Below are positions 22,701-31,373 of a DNA stretch of 42,933 nucleotides, piece by piece. This DNA is from Ciona intestinalis (lineage: Eukaryota > Chordata > Ascidiacea > Phlebobranchia > Cionidae), in contig NW_004190372.2 in assembly GCF_000224145.3 (NCBI RefSeq), forward strand, positions 1-42,933, written 5' to 3'. A program made the translations under genes and the position numbers. Numbering within the stretch: position 1 is the first letter of the stretch; every line of letters starts with the position of its first letter. The notes under the pieces were generated by a model. That model ran no database searches and was not told the origin of the DNA. It was given only the letters and a program-made list of their open reading frames with translations.

Positions 22701-25700
22701 CATTCATACAGATTATGACATCATAACCCCCCATCTATGCAGATTATGACATCATAACCCCCCATCTATGCAGATTATGACATCATAACCCCCCATTCAT
22801 ACAGATTATGACATCATAACCCCCCACCCATACAGATTATGACATCATAACCCCCCATTTATGCAGATTATGACATCATAACCCCCATTCATACAGATTA
22901 TGACATCATAACCCCCATTCATACAGATTATGACATCATAACCCCCCATTCATACATATTATGGTATCATAACCCCCATCTATTCAGATTATGACATCAT
23001 AACCCCCCATTCATACAGGTCACGGCCGATAATCAACGTTTATGCTTCAATAAAAGCTTCTGTGAAAAAAATCAATTTGAATCCTGATGNNCAAATGAAC
23101 ACACGGTGGCGTACACGAGCCCCGTTACTGGAATAACTTATCAACTTATCACGTTTAAGTATGTTATAGCATATATATTGATACGTTCCATAACATGTAC
23201 CTCGTGCAGGTTCAATGCTATTGTTTGCATGAATTATACCTCAACCCCAATTTCATTCGATGAAGCTGTTAATATGGACTTTACTGCAAGGGTGAGTTCA
23301 TATGGATGAGCACGTATTACTGGGCACGTAGTGTTCGTATGGTTCATTATTGGGCACGTAGTGTTCGTATGGATCATTATTGGGCACATATATTTTTTCT
23401 AGATTGATTCTGAGCGATTGGAAAACGATTTACGATCACGTGGAACATTTTCACCCACCAACCTTCAACAAAATTCAATCACACAAATGTTAAAGTTAAA
23501 ACCACAATCCAGTCGCCAAAGCGTTTGCGTCACTTTACCTGTTTATATATCGGTATGTACAGTGAGGCCACCGTGGAATCTGCTTATATACTTCCATATA
23601 TTATCCACCCTTACGTTCCAGCATGAAGTCCAGGACAAATTATCTCCAATCCAACTTGACCTCACGTTTAATGTATTGGAGGAAGCCATCCCCCCAACTA
23701 CAAATGTCATGATACCTCTGAACAAATACCCCGTGTTGAACAACCAAGTACCACGCCATGATGTTACTAATGTAAATAAATGTTAACGCTATGTTTGGTG
23801 GGCAATGTGTAATGTTTGTTTGTGTAGGTTCAAATATCAAAGGATTGTGGACCCGATGAAATATGTCGTAGCCAGATCATGATGAGTGCCAACTATGTGG
23901 TAAAATATAAGGGATCGGAAGATTGGGTGACGTTGAAGTAAGTTTGTGTCGAAGGTTTGTTGTTGGTGGTGGGCTCGCTTGCTGGAAACCCTGAGGTTAG
24001 ATGGGTTCAAGGCTTGATGCTGCTGCCGTTGTGGGTGTATGTTAGCTTAGCCACGCAACTTTACCATTTGAGCTGCATAAGCGCCACAAGGAGTATGAAA
24101 CAAAACCTTCTTGTCATAACGACTGTCGTAAACACCCCCACAGACCAGGCAACCTCGGAGTGCCGACCCTTCTTCTTGGAACCGAGGAGGAAATTGGTTT
24201 ACGCGTCAACATTGCTAATCCAACGCCTGGTGAAGACGCACATCAAGCTAAACTGAGGATGTATCTTCCTCCTATACTTAACTATGTGGGTTTGGACAAA
24301 GTCAATGCAACGGTAAGTGGTAGTGGACTTCGATTGGTAAAACCTGCTGTTTTGTGTCAACACTTCTTATCCATGAAGTCGCAAGTTTAGTCGTTAGTGA
24401 ACTTTGGTTTCTCATTAACTTTAAGTTGAAAATAATTATTCATACTTGATGTGTTAACCCCCCCCCTCCACAGGGTACAAACATAGGATGTACCACAGTA
24501 GGCAACAACGCGTCGTTTGTTGAATGCTCACTCGGTAATCCACTTGAAACTGACAGTCGAATAACTGCGATTGTGAAACTTGAAAATGATGAAAGATTGT
24601 ACAAGACCAATGGTTTCGTTATTCAACTACAGGTGTTAACGTAAGTGTGATGGTAACAACCAATTAAATGGAAATATTTTTTAACTGAAAGCATGTTTAA
24701 CGACTGTCCTTTGTTGCCTTCTGTCTTTTTGTTTTATTTATTCTTTAATCTCTAATCCAGCGGTTCCCAACCTTTTTGGTGCCGTGACCCTTTTATAACA
24801 TTTGCCAAGTTGCGGTGACCCCAAGGATAAAATCAGTTGGGTCGCTTTTGAAAGTGTAGGCTAGGCTAGCTAGTAGCTATCGTAGGTTACCTATGGTTGA
24901 TGCCGGCAATAAAATCGCGACCTCAAGTCAAACTTTTGCTTAAATGCATTTCAGCAATCAGCAATTAAATTTTTATTTTCATGGTAAAGGCCTTTGTGAC
25001 GTAATGAATTACCTGAAATCAAACGAGTAAATCCTGTAATTTTTCATGGCTGCTAAACTGCCGTTAAAATCTTGCTTTCCGAGCATATTTGCCATTATTA
25101 AACGAAAATCCTGTAATGAGGCCCAGGGTGTTCCGGTTTGTCTAGTACTATAGTAAAATCGCGATGCGCTCTGTGGTGGGCTGCCCATTGTTAGGAGTTA
25201 ACTTTCTAAATTTCTAAACTAATGAAATTCTAAACTTCTCAGAAGGCCTCAGGTGACCCCAGGCAAATTGCCAGGTGACCCCAGTTGGGGTCGCGACCCA
25301 CAGGTTGGGATCGCTGCTCTAATCGCTGAAACAAAAAAGTTGTTACTAATATAAAAGTTGTTATTATAACAAACAGCTCAAGTTTGCAACCTGGCCACGA
25401 CGACAACGTGACTTATCCCGTTAACGTTCGTGTACAAGCGAAAATAATGATTGACGGATATACGAATGTTGATCAAGTTCGATTCGGGGGAGAAATTGTC
25501 GGGGAATCGGCGGTGAATGTTCCACAGGACGCTGGTGGGTGAGGGGGGGTGTTGGGTGTTTCAGTAGGCTGAATGAAAACGTACCAATAGCTTAACTATA
25601 AGTAAGATTCCCCCCTTCATTGCAGGAACTTATATCACCCACGGATACGAAGTAATAAACGCTGGTACGAGCAAAATAGAGGATGTCTATGTGAATATAA

Positions 25701-26840
25701 CATGGCCGCAAGTTATCCATAACGGAAAATGGTTGCTATATTTGATCGATACACAGGTATAATGTACACGTAGTTGCTATATTTGATCGATACACAGGTA
25801 TAATGTGCACGTAGTTGCTATATTTGATTGATCAAAGATAAGATATCTATGTCTAGGCTTTATTATAAGATATCTATGTTCAGGTAACAGGATTAGGAGC
25901 AACCAACGAAACCATATGCCACGTACCAACCAAACAGACCAACCCACTTAATCTTAAATATCGAAGCTCTGGCGCCACCAGGAGGAAAAGGGAGGCAGGA
26001 GGTAATATATATCATGTCTATTATATGATGTTTATGTTATATATTTTAATTTATAATATATCTATGCTAACCACGCAGGCCCGGAGAATAAAGTGTCTCC
26101 GGTGGTTTCCCCTCCGACCTCGTCGCATAAAACATTGGTGAGTACCATAGAAACAACATATCGAACATAGAAACAACATATCAACCATAGAAACAACATA
26201 TCAAACATAGAAACAACATATCAACCATAGAAACAACATATCGACCATAGAAACAACCATATCAAACATAGAACAACATATCAACCATAGAAACAACATA
26301 TCGACCATAGAACAACATATCGACCATANNNNNNNNNNNNNNNNNNNNNNNNNNNNNNNNNNNNNNNNNNNNNNNNNNNNNNNNNNNNNNNNNNNNNNNN
26401 NNNNNNNNNNNNNNNNNNNNNNNNNNNNNNNNNNNNNNNNNNNNNNNNNNNNNACTTTGTGGGTGATTTTTCCAATATATGAAGTAACAGTGAGGAGCTT
26501 TGAACCCGGGTTAAACAAGTTTCACCCAACAGGTGATTGCTCCACAACAAGAAGTGAAACTATGGATCATTGTGGTTGCAACCTTAGCTGGTGTTATTTT
26601 ACTTGTGATCATCGTTCTTCTGCTATGGAGGGTTTGTATTGTGATCATTGTTGCATGTTTGTGTGAAATATCTGCATCCCTACAACACACACCCCCACAC
26701 GCACATATACATTAACCCCCCCCCCAATGTAGTGCGGCTTCTTCAAACGACGTCGCGACTTCGGCGATTATCACAAAGCACGACGTCACAAACAAGCTTC
26801 AAAGAAAGTTGACGAAACGACCGAAGGGATGCTTTATTAA
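16743..26840 (+). CDS. ITGA6: Integrin alpha chain, laminin-binding class (ITGA3/6/7-like)
   Basis: Exons: 16743-16816, 17332-17430, 17767-17900, 17958-17985, 18212-18317, 18377-18515, 18588-18719, 18820-18924, 19455-19574, 20101-20211, 20436-20535, a three-exon block present twice, 23019-23158, 23210-23291, 23403-23552, 23622-23771, 23828-23937, 24144-24312, 24474-24640, 25377-25534, 25626-25756, 25884-26001, 26079-26137, gap, 26533-26631, 26733-26840. It is a cell-surface receptor chain that pairs with a beta integrin. Seen: signal peptide then FNLED; propeller repeats with Ca-binding [18 protein letters not shown] and DMDMNEYPD; furin-type RRKR in exon 24, as in processed alpha chains; TM segment; tail CGFFKRR. 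NITW, NET and NAS are possible glycosylation sites. 'nn' at 23090-23091 breaks the frame unless its true length is a multiple of three. One or more stalk exons are lost in the 26329-26453 gap. The symbol denotes class only. Confidence 0.93.
17986..18185 (+). repeat. Microsatellite-like GTTGTTGTCGATC array in integrin intron 4
   Basis: Variants of the 13-15 bp unit 'gttgttgtcgatc' fill the intron from the inferred exon 4 donor (17986) to just before exon 5. The unit carries the palindrome TCGATCGA or GATC in most copies. Confidence 0.8.
18925..19170 (+). repeat. ~22-bp minisatellite starting at the exon 8 donor
   Basis: The exon 8/intron border reads ATGG|GTAAAAAATACAACATT. The following units read ATGGGTGAAATACAACATT, so each unit carries a potential donor copied from the border. 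Confidence 0.8.
19236..19412 (+). repeat. 17-18 bp minisatellite in integrin intron 8
   Basis: About ten copies of 'tcgtatgggacaggggg' with single-base variants, immediately upstream of exon 9. Confidence 0.85.
19741..19892 (+). repeat. 31-bp minisatellite in integrin intron 9
   Basis: About five near-identical copies of a 31-bp unit with core 'caatcacaagcctccacatg'. Confidence 0.88.
19998..20075 (+). repeat. SINE 3'-tail copy near the integrin exon 10 acceptor
   Basis: It reads 'gacacgaggtgtatgaaaca', 'gaacacccgtgttatgacga', then 'aaagataaataa', in sense orientation. The exon 10 acceptor follows about 25 bases later, at 20100. Confidence 0.75.
20212..20420 (+). repeat. ~20-bp minisatellite starting at the exon 10 donor
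   Basis: Copies of 'gtatgttgtttctatgttgt' begin with the intron's own first bases (G|GTATGTTGTTTC), so the array is anchored on the 5' splice site. Confidence 0.82.
20545..20613 (+). repeat. 22-bp minisatellite before exon 12 (copy 1)
   Basis: Units of 'tataccatgtattgatgcaa' plus two bases lead directly into the acceptor 'tattgatgtttcag'. A longer version precedes copy 2 at 21410-21640. Confidence 0.8.
20618..21359 (+). other. Integrin exons 12-14, first copy of a duplicated block
   Basis: Exons 20618-20737, 20789-20969 and 21209-21359 (one base short at the gap). They encode the last propeller blades ([41 protein letters not shown]). Intron 13 holds a 15-bp 'atgacatcacacaca' array. One ambiguous base lies at 20907. 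The block runs straight into a 50-base gap. Confidence 0.85.
21360..21409. other. 50-base assembly gap
   Basis: A run of N between the two copies of the integrin exon block, inside or next to a 22-bp minisatellite. Confidence 0.99.
21649..22346 (+). other. Integrin exons 12-14, second copy of the duplicated block
   Basis: Exons 21649-21768, 21820-22000 and 22195-22346 repeat the first copy at an offset of 1031 bp, almost base for base including introns. Intron 13 has three fewer 15-bp units (offset 986 afterwards), and the exon 12 donor reads GTAAAT against GTAAGT in copy 1. The exon 14 donor is complete here (AG|GTGAAT). Only this copy can be joined to exon 15 without crossing the gap. Confidence 0.85.
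22436..23018 (+). repeat. 30-31 bp minisatellite ending at the integrin exon 15 acceptor
   Basis: About nineteen copies of a unit made of 'attatgacatcataac', a C run and 'attcatgcag' or 'attcatacag'. The last copy's CAG at 23016-23018 is the real 3' splice site of exon 15, so each unit looks like a 3' splice site. Confidence 0.9.
23996..24143 (+). repeat. SINE supplying the integrin exon 20 acceptor region
   Basis: Body 'gatgggttcaaggcttgatg' and tail 'gtcataacgactgtcgtaaa' lie in sense orientation. The acceptor at 24141-24143 falls within the position of the SINE tail where other copies read 'ttgccccgcc'. Confidence 0.78.
24758..25316. mobile_element. 559-bp hAT-like MITE in integrin intron 21
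   Basis: The left end is 'cagcggttcccaacctttt' and the right end reads, reverse-complemented, 'cagcgatcccaacctg'. The 8-bp target duplication CTCTAATC is intact at 24750-24757 and 25317-25324. An 8-bp duplication with CAG-type ends and 'gttcccaacct' is typical of hAT non-autonomous elements. Internal 'ggtgacccca' repeats near both ends extend the inverted repeat. No coding frame. Confidence 0.9.
25732..25815 (+). repeat. 41-bp tandem duplication spanning the exon 23/intron border
   Basis: The last 25 bases of exon 23 and the first 16 of intron 23 are repeated immediately downstream, including a second identical donor (ACACAG|GTATAA). A third partial copy starts at 25814. Use of the second donor would add GTA TAA, a stop. 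Confidence 0.9.
26138..26328 (+). repeat. 20-bp minisatellite in integrin intron 25
   Basis: About nine copies of 'catagaaacaacatatcaac' start a few bases after the exon 25 donor and run into the gap. Confidence 0.88.
26329..26453. other. 125-base gap hiding integrin stalk exon(s)
   Basis: A run of N. The family has roughly 100 residues between the furin site region and the TM segment that are not found here, so at least one exon is missing or the gap is larger than drawn. Bases just after the gap (26454-26490) read [11 protein letters not shown] before a possible donor and may be the end of that exon. Confidence 0.7.
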
Positions 26841-28427
26841 TTCACAAACACATTATATTGTTGCGGTAATTATGGCGATGTGCATGCCACTGTAATTGAA
26901 TGGCAATATATGATATTTAATTGATCGGTTTAACATTCAAGTGCTACGAGTAACCGACAAAAATATATTTGAATTTTTTTATACGAGATATATTTGGCAT
27001 CATCAGTCTTCTATAGAATGTTTCGTAGCACTTGGTTGCGAGAATCCAACTTCCTGACCAATGTTTTATACAGTGCGGGTTCTTTGAGCGGCGGCGTATG
27101 GTTTCGAACCCACGCACCCATAAAGCTCGTCGTTCACGCAACGTCAAAGACGACGATGTCTCCAGCAATCGCATCCTTCAACACCAAACATCGTGGCAAA
27201 AGTATGGACCATCAAATTGACGTTACTGTCCACACGTAGTTACACACCGCACTATTTATTAACCCACTAATGTTATCGCATGCAAACGGTGCTTTTTTAT
27301 TGAAAACTTTTTTATTGAATCATGAAGATTGTTTACCTTCATACGAATAAATACAACCACAGTAGAAGTTGTTTATAAGAGGTTTCGAATCCGGTACCCT
27401 TGGGTTACAGAAAATACAGGATATATTGTCATACTCGTTATAAACAAAAATATTTGAAGGTTCTTATTTACAAGAGCAGTGAAGCGTGCGTCCCTATATA
27501 TGACGTAACAATGACTAACTTTCCCACACTTGGTTGGCGACACCTCGTCCTTGTTGTTCACATTCCATAGACCACACTGCACAGGTTGGGGGTTGAGTAG
27601 ACATCACAATATGTGGGCTGTCGTCAAAACTACTTGACCTTACTCTGACCCCACTTTAACATACGCTATTATGACATCACATACAACCACTTTACTTTAA
27701 AAAGTTAACTTGTTATGTCACAATATTAATTGTTAATTAATTGTGTTAATGACGTCACAATGCACTGACCGAAGCATTAGTGACGTCACACAACGCCATA
27801 TTACTAAATACTCCCCCAACCGTCTCGCTTCGTAACACTCCTACGTCATCAGTTTCGATCGTGTGTGTGCATCACAAACACCCAACTTAACAATAAGCAT
27901 TGTTTATTACAAGTGCAAATAAAATATGAAATAAATACATTTGATGACGTATCGCAAAGCGTTACAATCATGACACGTCAATCAACATTTAGTTGGAACA
28001 TCTGCTTATATTATTACGTCATAATACCATTATGACGTCACGTAGGTGTGTTCATCCTGTCGACAATGGATGACAATCGTGATTGTTGTCAACAATAAAG
28101 GAATAATCGAATCATTTCTATTGTTACGCGGAAGTGTTTCATTATGACATCACAGTTAATTTATATTAACCAGGGTATTCCCCCTAACCCCCATTTTAAT
28201 TTCCGGCACCAAGGTTCGAACCCCGAAAGGTTGGGTTCATTTATAGCAAGCTCAATTCCGCCACCCATGGTCGGTAGGTGTTTCTTACACTTCGGCGATC
28301 TTCGGAGCAACCGGCGGGGATTGGGGCGCCATCTTTCCGCGAAATATGCCCAATATTTTCCGATCCTCGGATGTTTGAAATCATCTGCAATATTTTAAAC
28401 TTGCACTAGCTACGTCATAATTATAAA
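26841..28427. other. Intergenic region between the integrin and HEY genes
   Basis: The integrin 3' UTR and the HEY 3' UTR lie here. No gene could be built. Sequence at 27060-27140 contains 'ggtttcgaacccacgc' and 28205-28230 contains 'aaggttcgaacccc', both like a tRNA T-arm (box B) but without a matching box A. TGACGTCA motifs recur at about 27750, 27781 and 28033. Confidence 0.4.
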
Positions 28428-29314
28428 TCACGTGATTACCGTTGGTTTTGGCGGGAAAGTTGGTACAAGGCGCTGATTGGTCAGTTTGTTTTTGACGTCA
28501 TCAAACATAAGTGCTGCGTCATGAAGCATGACGTGGCCGGACGTGACGTAATGAGGTCTGATGACGTTGTTGATTGTAGCGGGCCAGGGTTGGGGGGGAA
28601 CTGTATACATGACGTCATCAGGTTGGGAATTCCCCGCATTAAACACGTGGTTACGCACCTGTTGGTTTATGAGTCATCACATTTTGAAGATGACTCAGCA
28701 GATTTTCCCTCACTGAGGATTGTATACCATCCATAGAAATCATATATCTCGCCACTTCTGATACGCATTCACGGAATCCAAAACTATGGTAGTCTACCGC
28801 CATCGTGCGGACGTCCATAAACGGGAAGTACCCTGATAACATTGTGACGTAATACATCAATATGACGTCATAACCACCCATACCTTTGCTTATTGCGCTC
28901 TGCAAAGTCTTTAAATGCTCCACTGTCAGCTGAAGTATTTCCGCTTTCTCAAGTTTCGACGATCCGTGTTTTTCGGAAGCTGCCGGAATCATTCGGCGAA
29001 GTTCGGAAAGACTGTTGTTTATTCGGTCTCGTCGTCGTTTCTCGATTACCTAACGAACAATTAACTTAACGATTGTGACGTAACAGTCACCATTGTTCAT
29101 TAGTATTACGTTACAATGGTAACTAGTGGCTATTGTAACGTAATAACTCCTGGTAACGACTCACCCCTCGACGTTTCTTTCTCGCTGACGTTTGTGACGG
29201 TGTGTCGAATCTATAATTATTATTGTTACGTCATCAATGCATTCAACCAATTATACTAACGTACCTTTTCGCGTCATCATTGTCACTATCGCTATGAGCA
29301 TAATCCCGCTTCAT
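28428..29314 (-). CDS. HEY: HEY-type bHLH-Orange transcriptional repressor
   Basis: Five exons in transcript order: 29265-29314, 29165-29210, 28884-29049, 28659-28832, 28428-28600; 202 aa. HEY proteins are nuclear repressors, usually Notch targets. Seen: start MKRDYAHSDSD, close to vertebrate HEY; basic region ARKKRRGVIEKRRRDR with Gly where HES proteins have Pro; helix-loop-helix NNSLSELRRMIPAASEKHGS, SKLEKAEILQLTVEHLK; Orange domain VDYHSFGFRECVSEVARYM. The C-terminus is uncertain. Reading through the exon 4 donor gives stop after HKPTGA, while splicing a 58-bp intron adds about 57 residues with PPQPW but no clear YRPW. Much of that last exon consists of TGACGTCA-type motifs. Vertebrate HEY proteins are longer (about 300 aa). 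Confidence 0.88.
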
Positions 29315-30001
29315 CTTGATTGAACTTTCATTGAATGAATTGTCGGTTTCGGCTTCGTATGCGAGAGAGGTTTGCCTTCTTCTTACGCCTCCTATAAACG
29401 AGAGAAACATGATTGTTACAAATGTTTTGTCACAATAGACGATATGGGTTGGTGACGTCATAATAGCACCGACTTTTATTAAAGGTCCTTGACATCCACT
29501 CACTAGCGCTTTCTCACGAAACATGGGCGTCGATGGATTCGAAAAATCTTCAGAATCAACAAACCAAGCACTTATTGTGACGTAATAATCTTGCCTATGG
29601 CGTCCATAAGTGGAATCGACCATGTGTCGGTTGGTTCTCACGGTCGTTCGTTGGTAACCGTTGCTATGGGTGGATATGCTGTGTGACGTCACAATAGCAG
29701 AAAGTGACGTCACAAGGTGCGAGCGCCTCTAGTAATAGCAATATCGAGTCCAACAGCGCCTCTAGCGGTGGTATAACTTTTTAGATACTTTTATACAACA
29801 ACTGAATAAAGGTATTAGTTTGGCAGCGCGATATGTAGAAACAGTCGGTATAATAACAAACACTCACACCTGCCAAATATACAACGAGTAAGTTATCCGA
29901 TTGAAACATCACGCGTTAGATATTACCCGCCAGGAAAGCCATGCAAATAAATACATAAAACAATCGCCTTTTCTCGTTTTGCAAAAAAAACACATTCTTT
30001 A
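29315..30001. other. Upstream region of HEY
   Basis: The minus-strand reading frame stays open into this region (an acceptor-like 'gtttatag' lies at about 29390-29400), so a 5' UTR exon is possible. Two copies of 'agcgcctctag' occur near 29720 and 29755. Nothing else recognised. Confidence 0.4.
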
Positions 30002-30395
30002 TTATTGGAAAACGATAGTAATAACAAAAGTAGCGCAAATATGCAGTTTAACATAAAGACCATTTCGCGTTACATACAGAAGTCTTTTGGATTTGGCAAT
30101 ATAAAGTTCGGTGGTTTTGACTTCGTTTATATATCGAAGGAAGGGATTGATATTTGGCGGGGGTGTTGATGAAACTTTGGAGCGATAAATTAAGAATCGG
30201 GCACACATAAGAATACAGTTTGCAAATACATTCATTTTGCCGGCAGTGTACGGTAAACCTATGAACTTTTTAACTACAGATAATTGTGTGTTCAGATGAA
30301 TCACAGAGTTAAGCCAGGATTCTACATTGTTCCAAATTTCGTTTGGGGTAATGCCGAGAAAAGAAAGCGTGCTCCCCTTATTAATAAGATGTAAC
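30002..30395 (-). mobile_element. LINE reverse-transcriptase C-terminal remnant
   Basis: An open frame on the minus strand reads FLGITPNEIWNNVESWL, then NCILMCARFLIYRSK and PFLRYINEVK, and ends in TAA. This pattern (a FW/IWN...WL helix, then a basic 'ILLxAKFxIxKxK' block and a hydrophobic repeat) resembles the extreme C-terminus of non-LTR retrotransposon ORF2 proteins. The remainder of the element is absent, as expected for 5' truncation. Assignment to a LINE clade was not possible. Confidence 0.5.
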
Positions 30396-30647
30396 GAAGC
30401 GACACTTTAGCGCCACCTGACGGTGGTTCGCATTAAAACATTCGTTGGCCTTTTGGTTCCTTGTATATTATAATATATATTCAACTTTACATGACGGTTT
30501 TCGGGCGATACCACGAATTAGTACTATCACCATAGCTTTATTAATTGACAACGATTTAACGAAATATATTAAAACACGAAGAGTTATTTAGCGATTCGTA
30601 CACCATGTTTAATTTTTCCAACTCGAAAACAAACAAAGACGTGTTGG

Positions 30648-30800
30648 TTGTCCGGCGCCGTGGCTCAGTGGTTTAGGCGCCTTTGGTTTTGAATGCTCGA
30701 CGGCGGTACAAACACTGATCGGCGTATGTGTCCTTGGGCAAGACACTTAACAGACAGTGCTCCAGTCCAGCGGTAAAAAATGGGTTGTCCAAATTATGAT
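30648..30800 (+). repeat. SINE with its tRNA-like head
   Basis: This copy preserves the 5' end: 'ggcgccgtggctcagtggtt' with box A TGGCTCAGTGG (30661-30671), followed by 'ggcgtatgtgtccttgggca' and 'gctccagtccagcgg'. It shows the SINE family is tRNA-derived. Confidence 0.75.
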
Positions 30801-31007
30801 CCATATAATAAAAAAACTAAAATCAATCACAAAATGTTGCGAACAATATGCGCCTGACCGCAAAGCGGTGTCGCTGGGCAGGAAAGACTTGAATGGACTT
30901 TCCAGGTGTTGGGGTAATTAAAGAATAAATGAAAATAAAAAATACGTGACAGTTTAAAATTATTGTTAGTTATGATTTTTGGTGTTGCATCACGTACATG
31001 TGACGCA

Positions 31008-31196
31008 TGTGTTGTATCACGCATATGAATGTTGTATCACGCATATGAATGTTGTATCACGCATATGAATGTTGTATCACGCATATGAATGTTGTATCAC
31101 GCATATGAATGTTGTATCACGCATATGAATGTTGTATCACGCATATGAATGTTGTATCACGCATATGAATGTTGTATCACGCATATGAATGTTGTG
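31008..31196 (+). repeat. 20-bp minisatellite
   Basis: About nine almost perfect copies of 'gttgtatcacgcatatgaat', each containing an E-box-like CATATG. It lies 180 bp upstream of the phosphatase gene start. Confidence 0.92.
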
Positions 31197-31373
31197 AATA
31201 ACTGTGGTGATCCCACTACTGCATCAGCAGGAAGTAATAGCAACCGATGACTCGCCGCTCAAGCCTTCAGTAGTTACACTGTGTTAGCGTTATACAGAAC
31301 TGATAGTTAAGTTAGTTCTGGTTTCAACTTAAGATTAATTCTAAGAAAGTAAGAAACACATTATGACGTAAAT

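Noticed and set aside
26944..27174. Minus-strand open frame downstream of the integrin gene
   Set aside because: No family similarity, no splice partners, and no start context; it overlaps a box-B-like repeat fragment.
27060..28230. tRNA or SINE calls at 27060-27140 and 28205-28230
   Set aside because: Only box-B-like sequence is visible without a box A at proper distance on either strand.
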